DNA from: Actinobacillus minor NM305
GTDB lineage: Bacteria > Pseudomonadota > Gammaproteobacteria > Enterobacterales > Pasteurellaceae
Direction: 5' to 3'
Length of the DNA: 53,131 nucleotides
Assembly: GCF_000175195.1 (NCBI RefSeq)
Contig: NZ_ACQL01000154.1
Span: 1-53,131, forward strand
In this document: positions 1 through 6,435 of the stretch, piece after piece
Position numbering within the stretch: position 1 is the first letter of the stretch
How the letters are laid out: each line of letters opens with the position of its first letter
Program-made: the position numbers and the translations under genes
Notes under the pieces: model-generated
Database searches by the model: none
What the model saw: the letters and a program-made list of their open reading frames with translations, nothing else
What the model was told of the DNA's origin: nothing

Positions 1-28
1 TCGGGCGGGGATAAACCCCGCCCCTACA
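1..28. repeat. GTAGGG-family palindromic repeat, right half
   Basis: This is a GC-rich self-complementary segment (GGGCGGGGATAAACCCCGCC) ending in CCCTAC. The same word recurs at 31316-31342 and 36444-36470, so this is the right arm of a dispersed repeat whose left arm lies outside the window. It sits just beyond the 3' end of murG. Confidence 0.8.
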
Positions 29-62
29 ATCAAATTTAATTACGTTTTTACAAGAGTAAATA

Positions 63-1118
63 TTACAAACTATTTTCCACAATCACTTCCGCCACACGTT
101 TTGCGGCTAATGGTGTGGCTTTCGCTCTTGCTTTTATTGCCATTTCCGTCAGTTTTTGACGGTCGGCAATTAACGGCTCTAATGCTTTTAATAAACTTTC
201 AGGGGTAAAATCCTGCTGTTCAATAATCACTGCTGCACCTGCTTGTGCAAGGTACTCTGCATTTAAAAATTGTTGGCGATCTTTATGTTGAAACGGCACA
301 AAAATCGCAGGTAATCCTGCCGCAGCAATTTCACATACAGTTAAAGCACCAGAACGGCAAATCACCAAATCCGCCCATTCATAAGCGGCTTTCATATCGT
401 CAATAAATTCGCTCGCCGTGCCATTGCCTGTGGCTTGATAAACTTCTTCCACGCCGGCTAATTTGCCTTTGCCAACTTGATGACTAATAAATACGTTTTG
501 TCCTAAAACCTTCGCTACTTCCGGCACGGTTTTATTGATCACCAATGCTCCCTGACTTCCGCCCATCACTAAGATGTTGATCGGATAGCCTTTTTCGGCA
601 AAACGTTGTTCAGGCGGTGCAATTTCAAACAGATCTTGGCGAACAGGATTTCCCACTACTTCCGCATTTGGAAACGCTGTTGGAAAGGCTTGTAAAGTAC
701 GGCGAGCAATTTTAGAAAGCCATACATTAGTTAAACCTGCCACCGCATTTTGTTCGTGCAAAATCACAGGCACACCACATAATTTTGCCGCAATACCGCC
801 AGGCCCTGATACATAACCACCCATTCCAAGCACGGCATCAGGCTTATACGCTTTAATAATTTTTTTCGCTTGAAGCACTGCTCTTAAGATCGCAAAAGGG
901 GCAGTAAGTAACGCTTTAATCCCCTTGCCCTTTAATCCTGAAATTTGAATAAACTCAATCGGAATGCCGTGCTTTGGCACAAGATCCGCTTCCATTCGAT
1001 CTTTTGTTCCTAACCAACGGATCTCCCAACCTTGTTGTTGTAATTCTCTTGCTACAGCAATCGCAGGAAAAACGTGCCCACCCGTTCCGCCAGCCATTAC
1101 CAATAATTTTTTTGCCAT
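63..1118 (-). CDS. murG: MurG, UDP-GlcNAc:lipid I N-acetylglucosaminyltransferase
   Basis: MurG transfers GlcNAc from UDP-GlcNAc to lipid I, giving lipid II, at the inner face of the cytoplasmic membrane in peptidoglycan synthesis. The protein has 351 residues, the usual family length. It shows the N-terminal glycine-rich loop [10 protein letters not shown] (residues 10-19), HEQNAVAG near residue 122, GGSQGA near 186, and the C-terminal nucleotide-sugar region with [10 protein letters not shown]. The ATG at 1118 is preceded by AAGGATC. In most relatives murG lies inside the dcw cluster after ftsW. Here the upstream side is instead a divergent ribosomal-protein operon, so either the cluster is split or murG is its first gene at this place. 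What follows to the left is not visible. Confidence 0.97.
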   Translation of the reverse strand: MAKKLLVMAGGTGGHVFPAIAVARELQQQGWEIRWLGTKDRMEADLVPKHGIPIEFIQISGLKGKGIKALLTAPFAILRAVLQAKKIIKAYKPDAVLGMGGYVSGPGGIAAKLCGVPVILHEQNAVAGLTNVWLSKIARRTLQAFPTAFPNAEVVGNPVRQDLFEIAPPEQRFAEKGYPINILVMGGSQGALVINKTVPEVAKVLGQNVFISHQVGKGKLAGVEEVYQATGNGTASEFIDDMKAAYEWADLVICRSGALTVCEIAAAGLPAIFVPFQHKDRQQFLNAEYLAQAGAAVIIEQQDFTPESLLKALEPLIADRQKLTEMAIKARAKATPLAAKRVAEVIVENSL

Positions 1119-1262
1119 CTTCTTATAGATCCTTTGAGATAGAATACTTATGCACTTTTTATAAAGTAAAATTCTTTTTATTGTACAAGAAATTTACGCC
1201 TTTCGGGAAGCTAGAATGTATTTTTACGCAATTTTTCTGTATTTAATCTCAATTTAGGTGTT

Positions 1263-1291
1263 AATAAAACTTGACCACTTAAAGTTTTATT
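1263..1291. promoter_or_regulatory. inverted repeat between divergent murG and rpmB
   Basis: AATAAAACTT at 1263-1272 and AAGTTTTATT at 1282-1291 form a perfect 10-bp inverted repeat around GACCACTTA. It lies about 20 bp upstream of the rpmB -35 box, in the 347-bp gap between divergent genes. It could be an operator or a weak hairpin. No protein can be assigned from sequence alone. The rest of 1119-1262 is AT-rich and shows no gene. Confidence 0.4.
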
Positions 1292-1308
1292 CTTCTTACA
1301 TTCAACAC

Positions 1309-1337
1309 TTGAATAAAGATTTAAATACGAGTATAAT
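1309..1337 (+). promoter_or_regulatory. sigma70 promoter of rpmB-rpmG
   Basis: The -35 box TTGAAT (1309-1314), a 17-bp spacer and a perfect -10 box TATAAT (1332-1337) form a strong vegetative promoter. The following CAGCGACC is GC-rich, like the discriminators of growth-rate-controlled promoters. Transcription would start near 1344, giving a leader of about 120 nt. Confidence 0.8.
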
Positions 1338-1360
1338 CAGCGACCTTTAATATAGTCTTT

Positions 1361-1431
1361 GGTCGGGTTTATACCTGACGAGGTAGTGAGTAAGCTGTGT
1401 TGAGTCAGTACTAGTACTCATCGCCCGAACC
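1361..1431 (+). promoter_or_regulatory. structured 5' leader of rpmB with competing helices
   Basis: GGTCGGG (1361-1367) can pair with CCCGAACC (1424-1431, one bulged A), closing a 70-nt domain. The same strand, GTCGGG (1362-1367), can instead pair with CCTGAC (1374-1379, one G-U) in a tight local hairpin. The two pairings exclude each other. This is what an autoregulated ribosomal-protein leader could look like, but no ligand is known from the sequence. Confidence 0.5.
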
Positions 1432-1465
1432 ATATAAAACTTACTTAAGTAATTGGAGAATTAAA

Positions 1466-1702
1466 ATGTCAAGAGTTTGCCAAGTAACCGGCAAGCGTCC
1501 AGCAGTTGGTAACAACCGCTCACACGCATTAAACGCGACTCGTCGTCGTTTTTTACCTAACCTTCACACTCACCGTTTCTGGGTAGAAAGTGAAAATCGT
1601 TTCGTAACTTTACGCTTAACAGCGAAAGGTATGCGTATTATTGATAAAAAAGGCATCGATGCAGTATTAGCTGAAATCCGTGCTCGTGGCGAAAAAATCT
1701 AA
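1466..1702 (+). CDS. rpmB: 50S ribosomal protein L28
   Basis: L28 is a structural protein of the large ribosomal subunit. The 78-residue product starts [12 protein letters not shown] and continues with the conserved [18 protein letters not shown] block, typical of gammaproteobacterial L28. The ATG follows AATTGGAGAATTAAA, a good ribosome binding site. It is the first gene of a two-gene operon with rpmG, with 11 bp between the genes, driven by the promoter at 1309-1337 through a long structured leader. Confidence 0.98.
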
Positions 1703-1713
1703 GGAGCTAACCA

Positions 1714-1884
1714 ATGGCAGCTAAAGGTAATCGTGAGAAAATCAAATTAGTTTCAACTGCTGAAACTGGTCACTTCTACACAACAACAAAAAACAAACGT
1801 AATATGCCAGAAAAAATGGAAATCAAAAAATTTGATCCAGTTGTGCGTAAACACGTTGTTTATAAAGAAGCTAAAATCAAATAA
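1714..1884 (+). CDS. rpmG: 50S ribosomal protein L33
   Basis: L33 is a 56-residue large-subunit protein, beginning [20 protein letters not shown] and ending KEAKIK. It follows rpmB after 11 bp with the ribosome binding site AAGGAG. It lacks the paired cysteines of zinc-binding L33, so it is the zinc-free form. A terminator lies 18 bp past the stop. Confidence 0.97.
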   Translation: MAAKGNREKIKLVSTAETGHFYTTTKNKRNMPEKMEIKKFDPVVRKHVVYKEAKIK

Positions 1885-1901
1885 TTTTAGTTTAAAATTT
1901 G

Positions 1902-1928
1902 AAACCCGAGCATTGCTCGGGTTTTTTT
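1902..1928 (+). terminator. rho-independent terminator of rpmB-rpmG
   Basis: AAACCCGAGC (1902-1911), loop ATT, then GCTCGGGTTT (1915-1924) and further T residues form a perfect 10-bp stem with a T tract. Confidence 0.93.
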
Positions 1929-1973
1929 GTTCATTATGCCTTTATGTTTACCTGAAAAATTTTTTAGGTTTAA

Positions 1974-1995
1974 ATAAAAACGGCTCAAATGAGCC
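1974..1995 (-). terminator. terminator of the XRE regulator gene
   Basis: Read on the minus strand, GGCTCA and TGAGCC form a short hairpin (1982-1995) followed by GTTTTTATTT. It lies just after the stop of the gene at 2003-2389. Confidence 0.7.
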
Positions 1996-2002
1996 ATCTA
2001 TT

Positions 2003-2389
2003 TTAATGTTTTTCTAGCAACTGAATAATTTTACGTAACCCTTCTAACTCTTTTTCTTTCTGCGTTAATAATTCATCTTTATGGGTAAGTTGTAATTTTA
2101 GTTTTTCAATTTCAAATTGTAGGCTTTCATTATTGCCGTTGTAACTGGTATAAATATAGTCACTATTATCATTCATACAGAAAACTACACCTTTATCAGA
2201 TTCAATTAAATCTGCAACACTAAGGTTAAAAATCTGAGCAATTTGCACCAATTTATCATATTGCAATTTGGTTTCACCACGTTCAATTTTCGCATAGCCA
2301 CTTGGCGACATTGCCATTTTCTCTGCCATTTCTTCTTGAGACCATTGATGTAATTCTCTCATTATACGAATTTTGTCGTGCATTCCCAT
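2003..2389 (-). CDS. XRE-family HTH regulator with C-terminal coiled coil
   Basis: This is a predicted DNA-binding repressor of 128 residues. Residues 4-60 form an HTH_3/Cro-CI domain, with WSQEEMAEKMAMSPSGYAKI as the helix-turn-helix and ERGETKLQYDKLVQIAQIFN behind it. Residues 90-128 are charged heptads (EIEKLKLQL...KEKELEGLRK), a likely dimerising coiled coil. The ATG at 2389 has GGAAG 8 bp upstream; a second Met two codons later is an alternative start. The gene is divergent from a lipoprotein gene, with an inverted repeat at 2501-2520 between them, so local control is plausible. Prophage regulators share this fold, but no phage genes are nearby. Confidence 0.85.
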   Translation of the reverse strand: MGMHDKIRIMRELHQWSQEEMAEKMAMSPSGYAKIERGETKLQYDKLVQIAQIFNLSVADLIESDKGVVFCMNDNSDYIYTSYNGNNESLQFEIEKLKLQLTHKDELLTQKEKELEGLRKIIQLLEKH

Positions 2390-2500
2390 TTTTGCTTTCT
2401 TCCATTTAGCCTAATTGAGCAGAGTTTGCCGAAATTCGGTGGCAAATTGCTCAATCTGTTGCTGTTTTCAATTTGTAAATTTACCTAAAATTCTTACCGC

Positions 2501-2520
2501 TTACGCAAGCGTTTGCGTAA
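2501..2520. promoter_or_regulatory. inverted repeat, candidate operator
   Basis: TTACGCAA and TTGCGTAA are perfect 8-bp arms around GCGT. The site lies 41 bp upstream of the lipoprotein start and 112 bp from the divergent XRE regulator start, as expected for an operator. Assignment to that regulator is inference. Confidence 0.5.
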
Positions 2521-2561
2521 TGTAACTGATGTTATTTTCACATATTTAGAGGTCTTAGGCT

Positions 2562-3053
2562 ATGAAAAAATTAGGAAAATTATCTGCTTTAGTCGCAACA
2601 GCAGTGATGGCAACAGGTTGTGCTACTATTGTGAGCGATAGTAAATATAATGTAAGCATTCAGTCAAATCCAAGTGGTGCATCTTTTGTTATTAAAAATC
2701 GTGCAGGTAATATTGTTCAGACAGGTACTACACCGCAAAATGTGATTTTAGAAGCCGGAGCAGGTTATTTTAAAGGCGAAAAATATCAAATCACATTCAC
2801 ACCAAAAGGAAAAAATACTAAACCTCAGACTTTTGAATTAGATACAAAACTTGATGGCTGGTATTTAGGCGGAAATTTATTATTTGGTGGTTTAGTTGGA
2901 TATTTAATCGTTGATCCATTATCAGGTGCAATGTATAAACTGCCTGAGTACTTCCTAGCCGATCTTGGTGGCGAAAAAACGGGGTTACATATTATTTCAA
3001 CAGAGATGCTTACCGCTGAACAACGTTCAAAATTAGTACCAGTTAATCTGTAA
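2562..3053 (+). CDS. predicted outer-membrane lipoprotein, PEGA-like
   Basis: The 163-residue protein has a lipoprotein signal peptide ending at the lipobox ATG-Cys20. The mature part begins with CATIVSDSKYNVSIQSNPSGA, a pattern seen in small lipoproteins of gammaproteobacteria with a PEGA-like beta domain (residues 28-90). Residues 95-120 (WYLGGNLLFGGLVGYLIVDP) are hydrophobic and glycine-rich and may insert in or lie against a membrane. It is followed by a barrel gene 61 bp downstream, with a hairpin between, so the two may act together at the cell surface. No enzymatic motif is visible and the function is unknown. Confidence 0.8.
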   Translation: MKKLGKLSALVATAVMATGCATIVSDSKYNVSIQSNPSGASFVIKNRAGNIVQTGTTPQNVILEAGAGYFKGEKYQITFTPKGKNTKPQTFELDTKLDGWYLGGNLLFGGLVGYLIVDPLSGAMYKLPEYFLADLGGEKTGLHIISTEMLTAEQRSKLVPVNL

Positions 3054-3066
3054 AATTACTTTTTCT

Positions 3067-3097
3067 AAATTGAGGGAGATATATTCTCCCTCAATTT
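3067..3097 (+). terminator. perfect 13-bp hairpin between lipoprotein and barrel genes
   Basis: AAATTGAGGGAGA (3067-3079) pairs perfectly with TCTCCCTCAATTT (3085-3097) around TATAT. It ends 17 bp before the next ATG and is not followed by a long T tract. It could be a partial terminator that lowers expression of the second gene, or an mRNA-stabilising hairpin. Confidence 0.65.
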
Positions 3098-3114
3098 CTA
3101 TATAGGATAAATTT

Positions 3115-3732
3115 ATGAAACGAATTTCAATGATGGCTGCAGCAACATCCCTATTTTTAGCAACAACTTCATTTGCTAATACATTTACGGGTGGATATTT
3201 AGGTGGAACTATTACATCAGTAAAACAAGAATTTTCTGTACCTTATTCTGAATTGGGGTACCAAACCTATGAAGGCAAATATATCGCAGATGGCTCTCGT
3301 GGTACTCGCGTTGGTGTTACCGCAGGTTATGGCTTTGATATTGGATCTAATTTTGTTGGGCAATTGGAAGGAGAGCTTGCATTCTCTAATACGAAAACTA
3401 CAAATAAATTAGGCGAAATTATTACAAAAGAACGGTTTGCAACAAATGCTTCTGCAATACTGGGATATAGAGTATTGGGGAATTTTCTACCGTACGTTAA
3501 AGCAAGTGTAAATGCAAGTTCATTTGATTTTAATGAAAGTGCTACAGGTTTTGAGCGAGTAGATTTTGAAAATTCTGCTGCCTTTGGATTTGGGTTTGGC
3601 GCTGGATTAAAATATGCTGTAACCGAAAAATTGGATTTAGGTGTTGAATACCAAAAAGTTACTTTAAAAGGAAATAATGATATTAAAATTAAGAGTAAAC
3701 AAATTGGATTAAATATGGTTTATCACTTTTAA
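3115..3732 (+). CDS. small outer-membrane beta-barrel protein
   Basis: The 205-residue protein has a Sec signal peptide ending near TTSFA-N22. The remainder alternates in beta-strand fashion (TGGYLGGTITS, VGVTAGYGFDI, FVGQLEGELAFS, AILGYRVLG, LDLGVEYQKVTL) and ends in MVYHF, a C-terminal aromatic residue of the kind recognised by the BAM complex. Length and pattern fit the OMP_b-brl / OmpA-like eight-stranded barrels. It lies in the same direction as the lipoprotein gene and probably shares its promoter. The ligand is unknown. Confidence 0.8.
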   Translation: MKRISMMAAATSLFLATTSFANTFTGGYLGGTITSVKQEFSVPYSELGYQTYEGKYIADGSRGTRVGVTAGYGFDIGSNFVGQLEGELAFSNTKTTNKLGEIITKERFATNASAILGYRVLGNFLPYVKASVNASSFDFNESATGFERVDFENSAAFGFGFGAGLKYAVTEKLDLGVEYQKVTLKGNNDIKIKSKQIGLNMVYHF

Positions 3733-3748
3733 TAATATTATTTAAATC

Positions 3749-3808
3749 AAGCGGTAAAATTCTCTCAACTTTTTACAAAAATTAGGAGAAATTTTGCCGC
3801 TTATTTTT
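3749..3808. terminator. convergent terminator made of two inverted uptake signals
   Basis: AAGCGGTAAAATTCTC at 3749-3764 pairs with GAGAAATTTTGCCGCTT at 3786-3802, followed by ATTTTTTG. Both arms resemble the AAGCGGT uptake signal. It lies between the convergent barrel and MNT genes and can serve both strands. Confidence 0.75.
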
Positions 3809-3813
3809 TGTTT

Positions 3814-4122
3814 TTATTTCCTCGATTGCACGACCATATACTGACTTTGAACCACGTGTTTAAAATTCTCTGTTAGCAACGCCCAATCAACTATATCAAC
3901 TTTCCAAGGTAAATCTGATTCCGAGAATGCATCGACCAAATCAGCGTGGGTTTGTAATGAAAGAGGTTCTTTAGTTATTACGGCTAAATCTAAATCGGAA
4001 TAAGGCTTTGCGTTGCCTTTTACTCGAGAGCCAAATGCCCAAACTTCAAGATTTGGGATATGGGTTTGTAAAATCTGTTTAACGATGGCAAGTTCTTCGT
4101 TAGTAATGGTTAAAGCTCTCAT
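3814..4122 (-). CDS. mntA: MNT-family nucleotidyltransferase (antitoxin of a HEPN/MNT pair)
   Basis: This is a minimal nucleotidyltransferase of 102 residues, similar in plan to Haemophilus HI0073. The polymerase-beta motif is intact: GSRVKGNAKPYSDLDLAV near residues 31-48 gives GS and the D-x-D pair, and VDIVDW near residue 75 gives the third acidic residue. In characterised HEPN/MNT pairs the MNT protein AMPylates the HEPN ribonuclease and neutralises it. The start codon overlaps the stop of the HEPN gene by 4 bp, so the genes are translationally coupled. Pairing with the toxin is inferred from gene order. Confidence 0.88.
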   Translation of the reverse strand: MRALTITNEELAIVKQILQTHIPNLEVWAFGSRVKGNAKPYSDLDLAVITKEPLSLQTHADLVDAFSESDLPWKVDIVDWALLTENFKHVVQSQYMVVQSRK

Positions 4123-4529
4123 TTTTCTAGCTGTTTTTGCAAAGATTGAACAAGAAAGGCGGCTTCAGCTAAAAAAGCGGGAATACCTGCTATCACTTGA
4201 AGCGCGGTTTCTTCATCATAAGTATGGCTAGTACGTGAACGCATATCCCGATAACGTCGCCAATCAGTCCAGTCGCCAAGTAACAAACCTTTTTCATTAC
4301 CTGTGCGGATTAAGTCTTGAAACGTCATTGTATCAAATTCTTCAGGATTTGCTGCTGTGGCTTCTAAATAGCGTTTAAGCATTTTGTGGCTGAGTTCGTA
4401 AGTAAATTCAAAACGTTGAATTAAACCATCTCGAATTTGCAGATCTGTGATGTAGGATTGATAACGAGTAAGCCCTTCTTCAAGGCGAAAAAAGACGTTC
4501 TTGAGTGGGGTAATGTCGAGTTTAGTCAT
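4119..4529 (-). CDS. hepT: HEPN-family protein, HI0074-like (toxin partner of MNT)
   Basis: This is an all-alpha protein of about 136 residues of the nucleotidyltransferase substrate-binding family (HI0074 type). It has the characteristic LEEGLTRYQ..., RDGLIQRFEFTYELSHKMLKRYLE and WRRYRDMRSRTSHTYDEE segments. The last resembles the R-x4-6-H HEPN ribonuclease motif (R in YRDMRSRTSH, H at SHTY). An upstream in-frame Met at 4577 would add a hydrophobic 16-residue leader unlike the family, so the Met at 4529 (MTKLDITPL) is preferred. Its product is presumably the RNase toxin controlled by the overlapping MNT gene. Confidence 0.85.
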   Translation of the reverse strand: MTKLDITPLKNVFFRLEEGLTRYQSYITDLQIRDGLIQRFEFTYELSHKMLKRYLEATAANPEEFDTMTFQDLIRTGNEKGLLLGDWTDWRRYRDMRSRTSHTYDEETALQVIAGIPAFLAEAAFLVQSLQKQLEK

Positions 4530-4565
4530 TTTAATTACGATTATACTCAATATTGTCAATAATCT

Positions 4566-4575
4566 GATTATAATC
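4566..4575. promoter_or_regulatory. palindrome upstream of the HEPN/MNT operon
   Basis: GATTATAATC is a perfect 10-bp palindrome 37 bp upstream of the HEPN start, flanked by ATTGT and ACAAT-type sequence. TTGACA and TATAAT motifs also overlap the region on the minus strand, so it is a plausible promoter-operator. Confidence 0.35.
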
Positions 4576-4673
4576 ACAATTTAATTCATAGAATAGCGAA
4601 AAAGAATCCGATTACACTCATTTATTTAGCCATCAATAATTTGAATAGTAGCTTAACATCTCACCAATCTCCC

Positions 4674-4682
4674 ACAAGCGGT
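4674..4682 (+). repeat. DNA uptake signal (Apl type)
   Basis: This is an exact ACAAGCGGT, followed by AAAATTTACTTTAAATTTTGCAAAA-like AT-rich sequence as in the extended signal. It marks the genome as Apl-type Pasteurellaceae. Confidence 0.85.
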
Positions 4683-4691
4683 AAAATTTAC

Positions 4692-4928
4692 TTTAAATTT
4701 TGCAAAAAAAATGTACAATATGCCCTCTTCAAATGATCCCTTCATTTGGAGCTGTTTCCAACCTGCTCTTATCTACAAGCAGGGTAAAAACAAAAAAGCT
4801 GAAACGCTTTTTTTAATAAGTAGCGAGTCAAATGCCCCATGGCATCTTATCTCTCAGGATAAGAAAGCTTAGGCTTCCCGCAAGGCACCCGACTTATTTT
4901 TTTCACCTCATTTAGAAGGTTTTTTAAA
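4692..4928 (+). promoter_or_regulatory. promoter and structured leader RNA upstream of dat
   Basis: A -10 box TACAAT (4714-4719) predicts a start near 4726 and a leader of about 200 nt. Module 1 has hairpins AAATGA/TCATTT and CCTGCT/AGCAGG, enclosed by GTTTC (4754-4758) and GAAAC (4801-4805). GAAAC is also the loop of AAAAAAGC/GCTTTTTT plus T (4792-4814), which looks like an intrinsic terminator. Module 2 (4815-4898) is closed by AATAAGT/ACTTATT and contains three hairpins: ATGCC/GGCAT, CTTATC/GATAAG and GCTT/AGGC. This multibranch architecture before biosynthetic genes suggests a cis-regulatory RNA. No known riboswitch class was recognised. The 151 bp upstream of this (4530-4680) hold no gene. 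Confidence 0.5.
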
Positions 4929-6293
4929 ATGACAATTAACACTCCTGTAAAAGCAATTCTCGCCTCAAATAAACATTTCTTAGATCGTCAAGATGCAATG
5001 GAATCTAACGTGCGTAGTTATCCGCGCAAACTTCCTTTTGCTTATGCAAAAGCACAAGGTTGTTGGGTAACGGACGTAGAAGGAAATGAATATCTCGACT
5101 TTTTGGCGGGTGCAGGAACATTAGCATTAGGTCATAACCACCCAGTGTTAATGCAATCAATCAAAGACGTTTTAGATAGTGGCTTACCGTTACATACTCT
5201 AGATTTAACCACGCCATTAAAAGACGCTTTTACCGAAGAACTTTTATCATTCTTCCCTAAAGATCAATACATTCTTCAATTTACCGGCCCTTCAGGTGCA
5301 GATGCTAACGAAGCGGCAATCAAATTAGCTAAAACCTATACCGGACGTGGCAATGTGATCGCTTTCTCCGGCGGCTTCCACGGAATGACTCACGGTGCGT
5401 TATCTTTAACAGGTAACTTAGGTGCGAAAAATCCGGTGCAAGGCTTAATGCCGGGTGTACAATTTATGCCATATCCGCACGAATACCGTTGCCCGTTTGG
5501 CATTGGTGGCGAAGCGGGTGCGAAAGCCGTTGAACGCTACTTTGAAAACTTCATTGAAGATGTCGAAAGCGGCGTAGTAAAACCGGCTGCGGTTATCTTA
5601 GAAGCAATCCAAGGCGAAGGTGGTGTTGTTCCGGCACCGATTTCATTCTTACAAAAAGTGCGTGAAGTGACCCAAAAACACGGTATTTTAATGATTGTTG
5701 ATGAAGTTCAAGCAGGCTTCTGCCGTAGCGGTAAGATGTTTGCCTTTGAACATGCGGGTATTCAACCGGATATCGTGGTTATGTCAAAAGCAGTAGGCGG
5801 TTCATTACCGTTAGCGGTATTAGCTATTCGCAAAGAATTCGATGCGTGGCAACCGGCAGGACACACGGGGACATTCCGTGGTAACCAATTAGCGATGGCA
5901 ACAGGTTACGCTTCACTCAAAATTATGCGTGAAGAAAATCTTGCGAAAAATGCGGAAGAACGTGGCGCATACTTAACCACTGCATTACGTGAATTAAGCA
6001 AAGAATTCCCTTGTATCGGTAACGTACGTGGTAAAGGCTTAATGATGGGTATCGACATTGTGGATGAACGCAAACCGGCAGATGCAACAGGTGCTTATCC
6101 ACAAGATGGCGAATTAGCAGTTGCAATCCAAAAAGCCTGCTTTAACAACAAATTATTGTTAGAACGTGGCGGACGTGGCGGCAACGTGGTTCGTGTACTT
6201 TGTGCAGTAAATATCAACCAAGCAGAATGCGAAGAGTTCATTAAACGCTTCAAACAATCTGTCGCAGACGCATTAAAAGCGGTGCGTGGTTAA
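4929..6293 (+). CDS. dat: L-2,4-diaminobutyrate:2-oxoglutarate 4-aminotransferase
   Basis: This is a PLP enzyme of class-III aminotransferase fold, 454 residues. It makes L-2,4-diaminobutyrate from aspartate semialdehyde and glutamate, the first dedicated step to 1,3-diaminopropane in Haemophilus and Acinetobacter. Visible motifs are the [15 protein letters not shown] cofactor-binding segment (near residue 120), [11 protein letters not shown] (near 150), the [14 protein letters not shown] segment (Asp near 258), and [14 protein letters not shown] with the PLP lysine near 288. It is followed by ddc after 142 bp containing a palindromic repeat. The start fits AGAAGG upstream, and a long structured leader precedes it. 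Confidence 0.95.
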   Translation: MTINTPVKAILASNKHFLDRQDAMESNVRSYPRKLPFAYAKAQGCWVTDVEGNEYLDFLAGAGTLALGHNHPVLMQSIKDVLDSGLPLHTLDLTTPLKDAFTEELLSFFPKDQYILQFTGPSGADANEAAIKLAKTYTGRGNVIAFSGGFHGMTHGALSLTGNLGAKNPVQGLMPGVQFMPYPHEYRCPFGIGGEAGAKAVERYFENFIEDVESGVVKPAAVILEAIQGEGGVVPAPISFLQKVREVTQKHGILMIVDEVQAGFCRSGKMFAFEHAGIQPDIVVMSKAVGGSLPLAVLAIRKEFDAWQPAGHTGTFRGNQLAMATGYASLKIMREENLAKNAEERGAYLTTALRELSKEFPCIGNVRGKGLMMGIDIVDERKPADATGAYPQDGELAVAIQKACFNNKLLLERGGRGGNVVRVLCAVNINQAECEEFIKRFKQSVADALKAVRG

Positions 6294-6349
6294 TCATCAA
6301 AGTGCGGTTGATTTTATAGAAATTTATTATATTTCAATATATTAATCAT

Positions 6350-6417
6350 GTAGGGGCGAAATATTTTTCGCCCTGATATTCCGTGATTGTTTTGGACGAA
6401 AAATATTTCGCCCCTAC
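6350..6417. repeat. GTAGGG-family palindromic repeat, complete
   Basis: The left arm starts GTAGGGGCGAAATATTTTTC and the right arm is its exact 21-bp inverse ending GAAATATTTCGCCCCTAC-like (6397-6417), around a spacer of about 25 bp. It lies between dat and ddc. As RNA it would form a long hairpin that may affect ddc expression. Confidence 0.85.
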
Positions 6418-6435
6418 AAATAAATTGGAAAAACA

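Noticed and set aside
4720-4872. Open frame of 50 codons in the dat leader, and a 27-codon frame from 4733
   Set aside because: Neither has a ribosome binding site, the longer one starts at the -10 box, and neither contains a run of regulatory codons. The RNA structure explains the sequence better.
4726-4928. Lysine or TPP riboswitch upstream of dat
   Set aside because: The conserved core words of those classes are not present. Only a general structured leader can be claimed.
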